Source: Sulfuricurvum sp. (GTDB taxonomy: Bacteria; Campylobacterota; Campylobacteria; Campylobacterales; Sulfurimonadaceae). From it: DNA of 44,506 bases. Where the stretch lies: contig NZ_JAQUHV010000017.1 in assembly GCF_028681615.1 (NCBI RefSeq), positions 1 through 44,506 of the forward strand, in the 5' to 3' direction. A program made the translations under genes and the position numbers. The notes below the pieces were generated by a model. That model had not been told where the DNA came from. It did no database searches and worked only from the letters and a program-made list of their open reading frames with translations. Below, piece after piece: positions 25,763 to 34,282 of the stretch (position 1 is the first letter of the stretch; every line of letters starts with the position of its first letter).

Positions 25763-25942
25763 TTATTTTGCTCCTCTTTCGTATTTATTACTAACATCCT
25801 TTTCATATTCTGCAATAAACTTATTTGGTACCTCGATATGTATGTGGGTATAGTCATGATCATCTCCACTAAGAAAAATAGCAAATATAGTCAAAAGGAT
25901 AAGATAGACGATCTTGAGTTTCATACCAAAATAATTGTGCAT
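25763..25942 (-). CDS. Small secreted-looking protein of the island, 59 residues
   Basis: This short frame is read on the minus strand. The ATG at 25942 has AGGAA eight bases upstream; a second in-frame ATG is at 25924 (53 residues). The protein begins with a basic-hydrophobic segment (KLKIVYLILLTIFAIFL) suitable as a signal peptide or membrane anchor. It is followed by an acidic/His-rich stretch (SGDDHDYTHIHIEVP) and a charged tail (EYEKDVSNKYERGAK). I recognise no family. It is upstream of the Cro/CI-type gene on the same strand, with that gene's own promoter between. Confidence 0.55.
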   Translation of the reverse strand: MHNYFGMKLKIVYLILLTIFAIFLSGDDHDYTHIHIEVPNKFIAEYEKDVSNKYERGAK

Positions 25943-26041
25943 TGTATTATTTCCTGATTGTAATTTTTAGTTTTGTGAATGCCGAATATGGCAAAACATA
26001 AAAAAGGTTTATCGATTTCTAAAAATTAGAATAGGTATAAA

Positions 26042-26317
26042 TTAAGGGCGTGCAGTGAGGGTTTTGTAATAGGTGGTTTGTGTGAGGATATTTTCTGTGA
26101 TGAAGTGAATGTTAGGATTGAATTGATTGACGTTCGCAAGAACTTTTATTACAATCGCTTTGATCTTTTTATGCAATTGAAGTGTTGGTTTTTTTGCCTT
26201 CGCTTCGTTTATAGACTGTTTGTCCGCACGGCTAAGACAATATGGCTTTGCATGAATGTATTTTTCTAAGTGATTGAGCATATTTTCTAAAATTGCTTCA
26301 CTTATAACAATTTCCAT
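26042..26317 (-). CDS. Hypothetical island protein, 91 residues
   Basis: This basic, largely helical protein (pattern ILENMLNHLEKYIHA, then a Lys-rich middle) belongs to no family I know. GGGAGA lies six bases before the ATG, a strong ribosome binding site, and a perfect TATAAT is at 26368-26373, so it looks expressed. It is the gene nearest the tmRNA end of the island, a place where integrase genes or excision factors often sit. Its size would allow a small excision or regulatory factor, but nothing in the sequence proves it. Confidence 0.55.
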   Translation of the reverse strand: MEIVISEAILENMLNHLEKYIHAKPYCLSRADKQSINEAKAKKPTLQLHKKIKAIVIKVLANVNQFNPNIHFITENILTQTTYYKTLTARP

Positions 26318-26367
26318 TTAATCTCTCCCGCTTGTGAATTTCATTGATTTGCAATCAACTTGTCAAC

Positions 26368-26373
26368 ATTATA
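26368..26373 (-). promoter_or_regulatory. Candidate -10 box for the 91-residue gene
   Basis: A perfect TATAAT lies on the minus strand, with a poor -35 (TGTGTT) 17 bases further upstream. The start codon follows 50 bases downstream. A TTGACA a few bases downstream of it may belong to a second overlapping promoter. Confidence 0.4.
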
Positions 26374-26464
26374 GCTCAAACCTATTACGCAACACAAATC
26401 ACATTTCATAGTACCTATTTATTGCAATTAGAATCAAATATTGATTGATATTTTCAGAGAGAAT

Positions 26465-26479
26465 TTGGTGGAGGCGTCC
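26465..26479. repeat. Right attachment-site copy inside the tmRNA gene (attR)
   Basis: This is the second copy of TTGGTGGAGGCGTCC. It is part of the functional tmRNA, where it forms the 3' acceptor strand including CCA. The identity ends exactly where the acceptor stem continues into the T arm. Confidence 0.75.
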
Positions 26480-26837
26480 GGGATTGAACCGGAGTCCTAA
26501 ACCAAGAGAGTAAAGGCGTCTACATGCTTAGTAACGTTGTTTGTTTTTCAGATGACTATCACACAACGTGCAAAGCTACATCATCCAATTCTCTAAATTC
26601 GTTCCTGTCCGAGACATTCCAAGAATATAGCTATCACAGGGGTTATACGCCAAGCCCTTCCGGTTATAGCATAGGAAGGTAGCGCAGTCCTAAATTAAGT
26701 TAAACTTACGCTACAGCGTAAGCAGGACGGTAATTAGTGTTGTTTGCGTTTAAGCAATTGTGAGCCGTATAACGGAGCTGCTCAGTCCGGCGATGCAACC
26801 AAAACCTTCTTGATCCAGTCGAAGCCATGTCGCCCCC
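26466..26837 (-). ncRNA. ssrA: Transfer-messenger RNA (one-piece)
   Basis: The 5' end GGGGGCGACATGGCTTCGAC and the 3' end GGACGCCTCCACCA pair into the acceptor stem. A T arm with GGTTCAATCCC precedes the 3' end. In between is the tag reading frame. At 372 nucleotides the length is normal for a one-piece tmRNA. It rescues stalled ribosomes and tags the unfinished protein for proteolysis. The CCA is encoded in the DNA. The 3' end is the insertion site of the neighbouring island and has been restored. Confidence 0.97.
26706..26747 (-). other. tmRNA proteolysis tag reading frame
   Basis: The frame begins with the resume codon GCA and reads ANNTNYRPAYAVA followed by TAA. The hydrophobic C-terminus is the signal for ClpXP-type degradation. 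Confidence 0.93.
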
Positions 26838-26863
26838 TCGTGGATAACCGAAGTTATAAACGT

Positions 26864-26890
26864 ATTATACCCAAAGCCATGTAAATGCAA
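26864..26890 (-). promoter_or_regulatory. Promoter of the tmRNA gene
   Basis: A perfect TATAAT (26864-26869) lies 26 bases upstream of the mature 5' end. A TTGCAT-like -35 (26885-26890) is 15 bases further up, a short spacer. This leaves a brief 5' leader to be removed by RNase P. Confidence 0.55.
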
Positions 26891-26905
26891 AGACGGTTTT
26901 CCATA

Positions 26906-27811
26906 CTACTGAATGGTGATAATAAAACCGTATTCGCGCTCTTTAAAATGCAAAGAATCTTCTATCGGGACATCGGAATTGTACGGTGGGATTTTAGCCA
27001 GCGGGTAGGTTTGGATACTCATCGTCACATCGGCGTCGAAGTTGAGTCTTTTCAGAGTATTTCCGATCCCGTAGGCGATATTCCCCAACGGATCGAGAAT
27101 AAAATAGCTCATATCCCCCAGCGTTTTTGATCCGAGAACCACCCCTCCCTCTTGATCCAGTTTTTTCTGGAGGGTAAACATCTGTTCTCCCAAAATCGAC
27201 CCCAGCAAAGGGGTAAAAATGAGATCCTGAATCGAGGGGACTTCGGCAAAACTCTCATACCCGTATTCCCAGAAAAAGGTAGACATCAGCGCTGAAAAAG
27301 CGGCAGATTCCCCCATCGACATCCCGTCGTTTCGAGCCAAGGTATAGTAAAACGCACCGGATACCGGATGTCCGATATAGTTGATCATCCAGTTATCATG
27401 ATCCCAGACGGGGGTCGTCGAGACGTTTTCTTTCCAGCGTTCTCCCAGCGAGCGTTCCTTTAGCTTCTCCGAATTCCAGTTTGTTATGCTATCGGGCAGG
27501 ATGGCTAAAAAGCCTATCGTCGAAATCATGAGAAACTGGAGAGAAACCGAATCTCCGATCAAATTTTTATATCGGTCAGGAAGTTGATCATTGACATTGA
27601 TGTATTGGGGGAGATAGTCTTTTTTTTCAGCGTCCTCGGTGAGATGAAACTCTTCGGATTGCGCGAAAACGGGAGATGGCGGTATAGAAAAATCAGAGCG
27701 GTACTTTTGTCCGCTTTGGGGAACGTCGTTTTTCTTTAGCGCATCGTATAACGTCTCATCTGCAAAAGCCGTTATCGAGGCAAAGAGTACAAGAAAAATC
27801 CAACGGATCAT
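26906..27811 (-). CDS. DUF3943 family exported protein
   Basis: This 301-residue protein has a signal peptide (IRWIFLVLFASITAFA). It carries the DUF3943 signature in the middle (HDNWMINYIGHPVSGAFYY, then a FFWEYGYESF segment). Several hydrophobic or amphipathic stretches suggest an outer-membrane or periplasmic membrane-associated protein. The C-terminus ends in alternating hydrophobic residues and an aromatic region (REYGFIITIQ), which fits a beta strand of an outer-membrane protein. Function is unknown. It lies between trpA and tmRNA on the same strand. Confidence 0.8.
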   Translation of the reverse strand: MIRWIFLVLFASITAFADETLYDALKKNDVPQSGQKYRSDFSIPPSPVFAQSEEFHLTEDAEKKDYLPQYINVNDQLPDRYKNLIGDSVSLQFLMISTIGFLAILPDSITNWNSEKLKERSLGERWKENVSTTPVWDHDNWMINYIGHPVSGAFYYTLARNDGMSMGESAAFSALMSTFFWEYGYESFAEVPSIQDLIFTPLLGSILGEQMFTLQKKLDQEGGVVLGSKTLGDMSYFILDPLGNIAYGIGNTLKRLNFDADVTMSIQTYPLAKIPPYNSDVPIEDSLHFKEREYGFIITIQ

Positions 27812-27839
27812 TTATCTGACTGCAAACACTCTACGAATG

Positions 27840-28580
27840 TTATTCATTTATAAGCGATTTGATCGTGCGGGTGATGTCACAGCATTTGGCGATTTTCTGT
27901 GTCGAGCTCAGGGCATCATCCAACAAGACATTCACGATTGCCGAACCGACGATGACACCGTCAGCCCCCTGCACTTTTTCACGAGCCGTTTGTTCATTGA
28001 CGCCGAATCCGACATAGACAGGGGTAGCCGTGTGTCGTTTGATCATCTCAAGAACCGGAGCCAAATTTTCGGCTTTTCCGCTTCCGGTAATCCCTGCATA
28101 CGCGACGAGATAGATAAATTTGCGTGCTTCTGCCGTAATTGTCGCGATACGCTCTTCGCCATCGGTCGGAGCGACAAAGGTAATGTTTGCCAATCCTCTG
28201 CTCTCGAAAAGCGGGTGATAGGTTTTTGCCTCTTCATACGGGACATCGGGGATAATGAGCCCGTTAACTCCGATGCTTTTCGCCTTATCCAGCAGCGCTT
28301 CCATGCCGTATTGGTAAAACGGATTAAAATATCCCATCCATAGGGTATCGATTTTCGGTGCGATGCGCTCAGATATCTCTAAAAGATCGGCAAAACGAAA
28401 TCCGGCTTCGAGAGCACGCTGGTTTGCCGCTTCGATAACGGGACCGTCTGCAACAGGGTCTGAAAAAGGGACTCCGATTTCGAGTGTATCGACACCATTT
28501 TCGCCCAACGCCAAAGCCAGATCAACAGTAAAATTTTTATCGGGATAACCGGCAGTAATATACGCTACGAGTTGTTTCAC
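27840..28580 (-). CDS. trpA: Tryptophan synthase alpha chain
   Basis: This 246-residue TIM-barrel enzyme converts indole-3-glycerol phosphate to indole, which passes to TrpB. The active-site acids are the Glu in DTLEIGVPFSDPVADGP and the Asp of that same motif. It also has GLIIPDVPYEEA, the YAGITGSG phosphate loop and VGFGV. Translation starts at a GTG with GGAG upstream, overlapping the Hpt gene's stop (GTGA). No other trp genes are adjacent, which is common in Campylobacterota. Confidence 0.95.
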   Translation of the reverse strand: MKQLVAYITAGYPDKNFTVDLALALGENGVDTLEIGVPFSDPVADGPVIEAANQRALEAGFRFADLLEISERIAPKIDTLWMGYFNPFYQYGMEALLDKAKSIGVNGLIIPDVPYEEAKTYHPLFESRGLANITFVAPTDGEERIATITAEARKFIYLVAYAGITGSGKAENLAPVLEMIKRHTATPVYVGFGVNEQTAREKVQGADGVIVGSAIVNVLLDDALSSTQKIAKCCDITRTIKSLINE

Positions 28581-28981
28581 GCTTTCTCCATATCGGGTAA
28601 AATTAAAAGGGAAAAATGGATTTTAGAGAGTTCATTATCCATTTTAAAATCTTCTTGCCACTGCATGAACATATCAGAGACACTGATAAACCATGTGATC
28701 GTTTCTTCATTCACAACTTTATCTCGGGCTCTGAGCTGTTCGAGGGCATCTTCGACAAACGTCGACAAACGGACCATCGGTTGAATCTGTAAATAGCCCG
28801 ATGCCGATTTAATATTATGAAAAATCCGAAACAGTTCTTCGATACTGCGTTGATATCGGTCATTGTTACCTAAATCAATGATTAAAGGCTCCAAGATTTC
28901 CATCATCATCGCATAATGATCTAAAAATTCGTCAATGATTTCAAAGTCGAAATTAGCTTCTAGAACGCTCCGAATCCCCAT
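28577..28981 (-). CDS. Histidine phosphotransfer (Hpt) domain protein
   Basis: This 134-residue all-helical protein carries the Hpt motif HNIKSASG with the phosphorylated His55, followed by the helix LSTFVEDALEQLRA. It has no catalytic kinase domain and would relay phosphate between a hybrid kinase and a regulator. AGGAG precedes the ATG. It overlaps trpA by four bases, a surprising link of signalling and biosynthesis that may just reflect gene packing. Its partners are not in its operon; the hybrid kinase at 39.5-41.8 kb already carries its own Hpt domain. Confidence 0.82.
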   Translation of the reverse strand: MGIRSVLEANFDFEIIDEFLDHYAMMMEILEPLIIDLGNNDRYQRSIEELFRIFHNIKSASGYLQIQPMVRLSTFVEDALEQLRARDKVVNEETITWFISVSDMFMQWQEDFKMDNELSKIHFSLLILPDMEKA

Positions 28982-29005
28982 AATAAACTCTCCTATGATG
29001 GATGA

Positions 29006-29011
29006 ATTATA
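29006..29011 (-). promoter_or_regulatory. Candidate -10 box for the Hpt-trpA pair
   Basis: A perfect TATAAT lies 24 bases before the Hpt start codon on the minus strand. No good -35 is visible. The spacer to panB also holds TTGGG-N8-CCCAA at 29072-29089, close to the panB start, of unknown meaning. Confidence 0.4.
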
Positions 29012-29116
29012 TCGAGCTTTTTATTAATATCGCATCGTAACCTGCCTAGCAATGCCATAGAGAGCAATTTTTTGGGTAAACTATCCCAATTAATACACAT
29101 GAGAGTTTAGAGAACA

Positions 29117-29905
29117 ATGAAAAAGCTGACAATCGGTACGATTCTAAAACGCAAAGGTGCTCAGCCGCTCGTAATGATCACGGCATACGATGCTCTTTTC
29201 GCCCGACTTTTCACCGAGAGCGCCGATATTCTCCTCGTCGGAGACAGTCTTAACATGAGCTTCGGCGGCAATCCCGACACGCTAAGCATAACGATGGAAC
29301 AGATGATTTACCATACCAATGCCGTCTGCAAAGGTGCACCGAATACGTTTGTCATTACCGATATGCCGTTTGGAACCTATATCGATGAAGCAACCGCCTT
29401 TGCAAACGCCATGCGCGTTTACCGTGAAACTCCGGCCGATGCGGTCAAAATCGAGGGGGGTGCGGATAAGGCCCACCTGGTACACTATCTCACGTCCAAC
29501 GGAATCGCCGTCTGCGGGCATATCGGACTTTTACCTCAAGCGGTTCGTGCCGAAGGGGGCTACAAAGTCAAAGGAAAAACCGAAGACGAAGCCCTCTCTC
29601 TGATCGCCGATGCTCAGGCACTGGAAAAAGCGGGAGCCTTTATCCTCGTCATCGAAGGGGTTAAAGCCGATGTCGCAACACGGGTTGCACAAAGCGTCTC
29701 CATCCCCGTTATCGGAATCGGTGCGGGGAACGGCGTGGACGGTCAAGTACTGGTCTTCTCCGATATGCTGGGATTCTATGAGCCATTCGTCCCGAAATTT
29801 GTCAAACAGTACATGAACGGGGCGGCAGCCGTCAAAGAAGCGGCAAAAACCTATGCCGATGAAGTCCAAAATCGTTCGTTTCCCGATGAAAATTATATTT
29901 ATTAG
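29117..29905 (+). CDS. panB: 3-methyl-2-oxobutanoate hydroxymethyltransferase
   Basis: This 262-residue decamer-forming TIM-barrel enzyme makes ketopantoate in the pantothenate pathway. Characteristic segments are [26 protein letters not shown] (Asp and Ser bind Mg and substrate), [14 protein letters not shown] and [16 protein letters not shown]. Length and order are normal. It starts a plus-strand run, 11 bases ahead of ruvB. No panC or panD is adjacent. Confidence 0.96.
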   Translation: MKKLTIGTILKRKGAQPLVMITAYDALFARLFTESADILLVGDSLNMSFGGNPDTLSITMEQMIYHTNAVCKGAPNTFVITDMPFGTYIDEATAFANAMRVYRETPADAVKIEGGADKAHLVHYLTSNGIAVCGHIGLLPQAVRAEGGYKVKGKTEDEALSLIADAQALEKAGAFILVIEGVKADVATRVAQSVSIPVIGIGAGNGVDGQVLVFSDMLGFYEPFVPKFVKQYMNGAAAVKEAAKTYADEVQNRSFPDENYIY

Positions 29906-29916
29906 GAAAGCCTAAC

Positions 29917-30924
29917 GTGGAACGCATAGTCGAAATCGAAAAATTTAACGCCGAAGAGGTCACCGAAACCTCGCTGCGCCCGAGTGCATGGGATGATTAC
30001 ATCGGGCAAGAACAGATCAAAAAGAATCTGGGAGTCTTTATCGAAGCGAGCAGCAAACGCCGCGAAGCGCTCGATCATGTCCTCTTTTACGGCCCTCCCG
30101 GCTTGGGGAAAACGACCCTCGCCCTCATCATCGCCAACGAGATGGGAAGCAATATCAAAGTCACCGCTGCTCCGATGATCGAGAAAAGCGGTGATCTCGC
30201 CGCTATCCTCACTAATCTCGAAGAGGGGGATATCCTCTTTATCGATGAAATCCACCGCCTTTCCCCTGCGGTCGAAGAGATTCTCTACCCCTCGATGGAA
30301 GATTTCCGGCTCGACATCATCATCGGAAGCGGTCCTGCGGCACAGACGGTCAAAATCGACCTCCCACGCTTTACCCTCATCGGTGCGACGACGCGTGCGG
30401 GGATGCTTTCCAATCCTCTGCGCGACCGTTTCGGGATGAATTTTCGGATGCAATTCTACACTCCGGATGAACTGTGTACCATCATCACTCAAGCAGCGAC
30501 AAAACTCGGTAAAAATATCGACAAAGATGCCGCCCACGAGATCGCTAAACGCTCCCGCGGGACACCCCGTATCGCGTTGCGGTTGCTAAAGAGGGTGCGC
30601 GATTTCGCCGATGTCGCCAACGAGTCGACCATTTTACACGAACGTTCCCGCTATGCCCTCGATCAGCTGGGAATCAATGCCAACGGATTTGACGAAATGG
30701 ATATACGTCTGCTCAAACTCCTGATGGAAGCCAAAGGACGTGCGATGGGGCTCAGTACGATCGCTGCGGCACTCAGTGAAGATGAAGGGACGATCGAAGA
30801 TGTCCTCGAACCGTATCTCCTCGCCAACGGATATTTGGAACGGACAGCGCGGGGACGGGTTGCAACCCCGAAAACCTATGAATTACTCAAATTTGGAACT
30901 CCTCAACAAGGATTATTTGAATGA
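29917..30924 (+). CDS. ruvB: Holliday junction branch migration ATPase RuvB
   Basis: This 335-residue AAA+ motor drives branch migration with RuvA. The Walker A motif is GPPGLGKT (59-66) and the Walker B motif is DEIH. The sensor 1 GATTRAG and the arginine finger region LRDRFGM are present. The C-terminal winged helix ends with the [12 protein letters not shown] stretch. Translation starts at GTG with AGGAAAG upstream. It overlaps the following permease gene by four bases. Confidence 0.97.
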   Translation: MERIVEIEKFNAEEVTETSLRPSAWDDYIGQEQIKKNLGVFIEASSKRREALDHVLFYGPPGLGKTTLALIIANEMGSNIKVTAAPMIEKSGDLAAILTNLEEGDILFIDEIHRLSPAVEEILYPSMEDFRLDIIIGSGPAAQTVKIDLPRFTLIGATTRAGMLSNPLRDRFGMNFRMQFYTPDELCTIITQAATKLGKNIDKDAAHEIAKRSRGTPRIALRLLKRVRDFADVANESTILHERSRYALDQLGINANGFDEMDIRLLKLLMEAKGRAMGLSTIAAALSEDEGTIEDVLEPYLLANGYLERTARGRVATPKTYELLKFGTPQQGLFE

Positions 30925-31967
30925 CAATGAAAAAAGAGTATTTCACTCTGGTACTGTTAGTTGTTGTGTCCTATGCGATGTATCGGTTGTATGAACCGTT
31001 TTGGATGAGTATTATCGTCGCATCCCTCCTAGCTATCTCTACGCACCACATCCAGATGGGATTTTTCAAACTTACCAACAGCCGCTTTTGGGCCTCGGCA
31101 CTCTCTACACTGGTCCTCTCGGCTCTATTTTTTGCCCCGATGGGATACTTTTTATTCCATTTTTCGGTTTTTCTTCAAAACCTCGATCCGGCTTCATTAG
31201 AAAAAATCGACGTTCACTTACGCAGTTGGATCGCACATCTTCCCCCTGCACTCTCAAATATCGAAGCCAAAATGGAACTCTCTCTAAGCAAGTTTGATCC
31301 CGCATCATTTGCCCAAAACTCACTCGAATATGCGAGCCTGATCGGCGGTTTCGCCATGTCGTTTCTCTCTCGTACCGTCTTTATTTTGGCCTTTTATTTT
31401 GTGGCGCTTTATTACGGTAAAGAGATTTTCGAATTTTTTAAACGATCCGCCCATTTTCCGCAGCAAGAGAGTACCCTTATCATATTCGAGATGCGCTCAT
31501 CCATGAGCGTCGTATTTTATTCGATCCTTGCGACCGCCGTATTTGAAGGAGCCCTCTTCGGAATCGCGGTAGAGTATATGGGATACAACGGATTGTTGTT
31601 CGGGATCATGTTCGGATTCGCTTCCCTCATCCCGGTGGTCGGGGGAGCGATTATGTGGCTGCCGTTTACCCTCTTTGAACTCTCGGTCGGGAATACACAA
31701 AGTGCTATCTTTATCGCGCTCTATACGATTGTCGTGATCTCAATCATCGCCGATACGTTTATCAAACCGGTCATTATCAAAATCATCAATAAAAAATTGA
31801 TCAAACCCGAAGATAAAATCAATGAACTCATCATATTTTTTGCCATTATCGCCGGGCTATCGACGTTCGGATTTTGGGGAATGATTATCGGACCGGCAAT
31901 CACCGTACTGTTCTTGACCCTCATGCGTATCAGCGAAGCTGTCCCTCAAGAAGAAATGATCCATTAA
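30921..31967 (+). CDS. AI-2E family transporter (PerM-like)
   Basis: This 348-residue membrane protein shows the AI-2E/PerM pattern. Two N-terminal helices are followed by a soluble stretch (about 75-130), then a block of helices with the [18 protein letters not shown] signature and a late [12 protein letters not shown] motif. Members export small molecules or exchange ions; the link to autoinducer 2 applies only to some. It is translationally coupled to ruvB. A weak 5-bp hairpin follows its stop codon. Confidence 0.9.
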   Translation: MTMKKEYFTLVLLVVVSYAMYRLYEPFWMSIIVASLLAISTHHIQMGFFKLTNSRFWASALSTLVLSALFFAPMGYFLFHFSVFLQNLDPASLEKIDVHLRSWIAHLPPALSNIEAKMELSLSKFDPASFAQNSLEYASLIGGFAMSFLSRTVFILAFYFVALYYGKEIFEFFKRSAHFPQQESTLIIFEMRSSMSVVFYSILATAVFEGALFGIAVEYMGYNGLLFGIMFGFASLIPVVGGAIMWLPFTLFELSVGNTQSAIFIALYTIVVISIIADTFIKPVIIKIINKKLIKPEDKINELIIFFAIIAGLSTFGFWGMIIGPAITVLFLTLMRISEAVPQEEMIH

Positions 31968-32048
31968 TGCTGTTAATAGAGCATTGATTCAGTATTATCA
32001 TAAAGAGTCTATGATGTTACAGTCAAATACCAACCGACGGAGAAAAAA

Positions 32049-32408
32049 ATGAAAAAAGTTCTAAGTATAGCGCTCATTCTCGGAGCAACCGCACTCATGG
32101 CCTGCCCGATGAAAAACGGCGGTATGATGAATGGTCAGGGGATGATGCAAAGATGTGATTGCAATACCTCAAAACTTCCTAGACCGTTTGAAAAATTGGG
32201 TCTTAGCGATGATCAAAAAGCCCAAATCCAAAAACTTCGTGAAGAAGCCAAAGAGTTCCATAACCAACAACACGAAAAAATGATGGCGGTACTTACTCCG
32301 GAACAACGTAAAACATTTGAAGCCAATATGCCTAAAATGTGCCCGAAACAGATGCCGATGAAAATGCCTCAAGGGCCAATGGGCTGTAAAGCTTGCGATA
32401 ACAAATAG
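32049..32408 (+). CDS. Met/Cys-rich Spy/CpxP-like periplasmic protein
   Basis: This 119-residue exported protein has a signal peptide ending in a possible lipobox (LMAC). It contains the LTxxQ-type repeats of Spy/CpxP/ZraP proteins (LGLSDDQKAQIQKLREEA and MAVLTPEQRKTFE). The mature ends are rich in Met and Cys (a GGMMNGQGMM stretch, CDC, a C-terminal run with several Met and Cys), which suggests metal binding. CGGAG precedes the ATG. It lies 9 bases ahead of an OmpR-type regulator and an ArsS-like kinase. Envelope stress or copper handling is likely. Confidence 0.82.
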   Translation: MKKVLSIALILGATALMACPMKNGGMMNGQGMMQRCDCNTSKLPRPFEKLGLSDDQKAQIQKLREEAKEFHNQQHEKMMAVLTPEQRKTFEANMPKMCPKQMPMKMPQGPMGCKACDNK

Positions 32409-32417
32409 TCGATTCCC

Positions 32418-33080
32418 ATGGTAAAAATCCTCCTGATTGAAGACGATCTTGAAATATCGGATTTGCTCACACAATATCTGAGCCGTTATCAGATGGAGGT
32501 GATCAGTTATGCCCATCCCAAAAGTGCTCTCGCATCGCTGGGAATCGAATCGTACGATCTCGTACTGCTCGATCTTACCCTCCCCGATATCGACGGGCTG
32601 GATGTCTGCAAAATGCTCCGTGAACGGAGCGATATTCCCATCATTATCTCCTCGGCCCGGAGTGATTTGGGAGACAAAGTCATCGCACTGGAACTCGGTG
32701 CCGACGATTATCTCCCCAAGCCCTATGAGCCGCGCGAACTTGTCGCCCGTATCCAAAGTCTCCTTCGCCGCATCAACGGAAAAACGATTCAGGTGAGCAG
32801 TGATACGTTCCGCGTAGATGAAAACGGCATCTATAAAGACGGTGAGCTCCTTCCGCTGACACGTGCCGAATTTGAGCTTCTGGCACTGCTGATAAAACAC
32901 CGCCGTCAGATCATTTCCCGCGACTTTATCGCCAATAACGTCGAATCGATCGGATGGGAGAGTTCAGAGCGGAGTATCGACGTCCTCATCAGCCGTATTC
33001 GCCAAAAAGTCGAAGCCAATCCGAAACATCCTACCCTCATCCGTTCCATTCGAGGAATGGGCTATCAGTTTACTCTATGA
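32418..33080 (+). CDS. OmpR-family response regulator (ArsR-type)
   Basis: This 220-residue protein has a receiver domain (acidic pair Asp9/Asp10, phosphorylated Asp52 in LLDLTLPDIDG) and a winged helix ending in RSIRGMGYQFTL. It is followed by its kinase with an ATGA overlap, and preceded by a Spy-like gene that is probably a target. It belongs to the CpxR/ArsR-like branch of Campylobacterota regulators; it is not the unrelated ArsR metalloregulator. Confidence 0.93.
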   Translation: MVKILLIEDDLEISDLLTQYLSRYQMEVISYAHPKSALASLGIESYDLVLLDLTLPDIDGLDVCKMLRERSDIPIIISSARSDLGDKVIALELGADDYLPKPYEPRELVARIQSLLRRINGKTIQVSSDTFRVDENGIYKDGELLPLTRAEFELLALLIKHRRQIISRDFIANNVESIGWESSERSIDVLISRIRQKVEANPKHPTLIRSIRGMGYQFTL

Positions 33081-34282
33081 TTTCACGCCGTCACTCCGTA
33101 TTTTTCAAACTCCATTTTTTCTTTTTTTTGGCAGTGATCGTTTTACTGCTATTATTTATCTCAGCTCTGAGTGAACAGGAACAACAAAGATTTCACCTCC
33201 TTGCCCACCGCTCTATGGAGCTCTCCCGTATCATTGATGAGACCAAAGATCGAACCTGCATGGAACAAAGCGAAGAGCTACAGGAAGCGGGATTTAAAAT
33301 CATAGATGCGTTAACCCCGAATTGTGAAGCGATTTCTCTTCCACCGCCGATGCGTGCCAAACTACGATCCCGTAATGTGAGCGTCACCATCTACAAAGAT
33401 AACAAAGGATTAATTTACGCACTGTCACGTGAACACTGTACGATGTATTACCGCGATACGGCCGAGGGGGCAACGTACTATTTCGTCTGGTTCTTGTTTT
33501 TTGCCCTCATGGGCGGTTTAGTGAGTATGTATCTGGTACTTTGGAAAAATCTCAAACCGCTCAAACATTTGTATGAGCAGATACAGCGATACGGTGAAGG
33601 AGAAGAGATCCTCAATACGCCGAGCAACGGCAAAGATGAAATCGCCCTCATCTCCAACGCCCTGCACAGTGCACTGGAAAAACAAAACAAATTCAAAAAG
33701 TCGCGTGAACTTTTTTTACGCAACATCATGCACGAGCTCAAGACTCCAATTATGAAAGGAAAGCTCATCGTAGAGCTCGAAGAACCCAGCCCAAATCGCA
33801 CCTTGCTCGGCAAGCTCTTCAGCCGCTTGGAACATCTGATCCAACAAATGGCCCATATCGAAAAAATGCACGCCTTTGCTCTGGTCAAAACGCCTATTTC
33901 TCTGGACAGCATGATTTACAACGCCATGGACAATCTGATGATTGAAGAAGATATGATTCAGATACACGGCTGCGATCACATTGTTACCGTGGATCCTGCA
34001 CTCTTCACCAGCGCCTTGCAAAATCTCATTGATAATGCCGTACGGCATGCTACGTCCTACCCGATTGATATCGAATGTGACGGCACAAAAATCTGTATCC
34101 GTAATAGCGGTGACCCGCTGAAACGTCCGGTTGAAGAGGCGTTGCAGGCGTTTGTAACGGAGCGTGGAGAAGGCGGATTAGGATTGGGACTCTATATCGC
34201 CCAGTCAGTTGCAGATTTACACAACTTTACGTTGAACTACCGCTATGAAGAGGGTGTCCATATATTTTGTATTATCTTTTGA
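33077..34282 (+). CDS. ArsS-family sensor histidine kinase
   Basis: The start is the ATG at 33077, which overlaps the regulator's stop; a longer frame opening inside the regulator gene is not used. The 401-residue kinase has a membrane helix at about 13-31, a small periplasmic domain with two Cys pairs, a second helix at about 136-155 and a short linker. Phosphorylated His219 lies in RNIMHELKTPIMKGKLIVE, typical of ArsS. The ATP domain has DNAVRHA, an IRNSGD G1 box and a GGLGLGLYIA G2 box. ArsS kinases of the phylum sense acid or envelope stress. It overlaps the converging lgt gene end by 11 bases. Confidence 0.9.
   Translation: MISRRHSVFFKLHFFFFLAVIVLLLLFISALSEQEQQRFHLLAHRSMELSRIIDETKDRTCMEQSEELQEAGFKIIDALTPNCEAISLPPPMRAKLRSRNVSVTIYKDNKGLIYALSREHCTMYYRDTAEGATYYFVWFLFFALMGGLVSMYLVLWKNLKPLKHLYEQIQRYGEGEEILNTPSNGKDEIALISNALHSALEKQNKFKKSRELFLRNIMHELKTPIMKGKLIVELEEPSPNRTLLGKLFSRLEHLIQQMAHIEKMHAFALVKTPISLDSMIYNAMDNLMIEEDMIQIHGCDHIVTVDPALFTSALQNLIDNAVRHATSYPIDIECDGTKICIRNSGDPLKRPVEEALQAFVTERGEGGLGLGLYIAQSVADLHNFTLNYRYEEGVHIFCIIF

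Larger units (their letters stand above)
22861..26479. mobile_element. Genomic island inserted at the 3' end of the tmRNA gene
   Basis: The 15-base sequence at the 3' end of the tmRNA gene is repeated in the same orientation 3.6 kb away, and the DNA between is clearly richer in A+T than its surroundings. The tmRNA gene is intact on the right side, as expected when an integrase recombines inside ssrA and restores its 3' end. Cargo is a HipBST-like operon, a Cro/CI-type regulator and two small genes. No integrase or recombinase is visible, so the element is a remnant or needs help in trans. The tmRNA 3' end is a well-known insertion site for tyrosine integrases. Confidence 0.75.

Noticed and set aside
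25754..25957. A 67-codon plus-strand frame in the island
   Set aside because: It has no ribosome binding site and lies almost exactly antisense to the 59-residue minus-strand frame, which has one and a sensible signal-type N-terminus.
32954..33076. N-terminal extension of the ArsS-like kinase into the regulator gene
   Set aside because: The extra 41 residues are a frame-shifted reading of the regulator's end. The ATG at 33077 overlaps the regulator stop and begins a normal cytosol-helix start.
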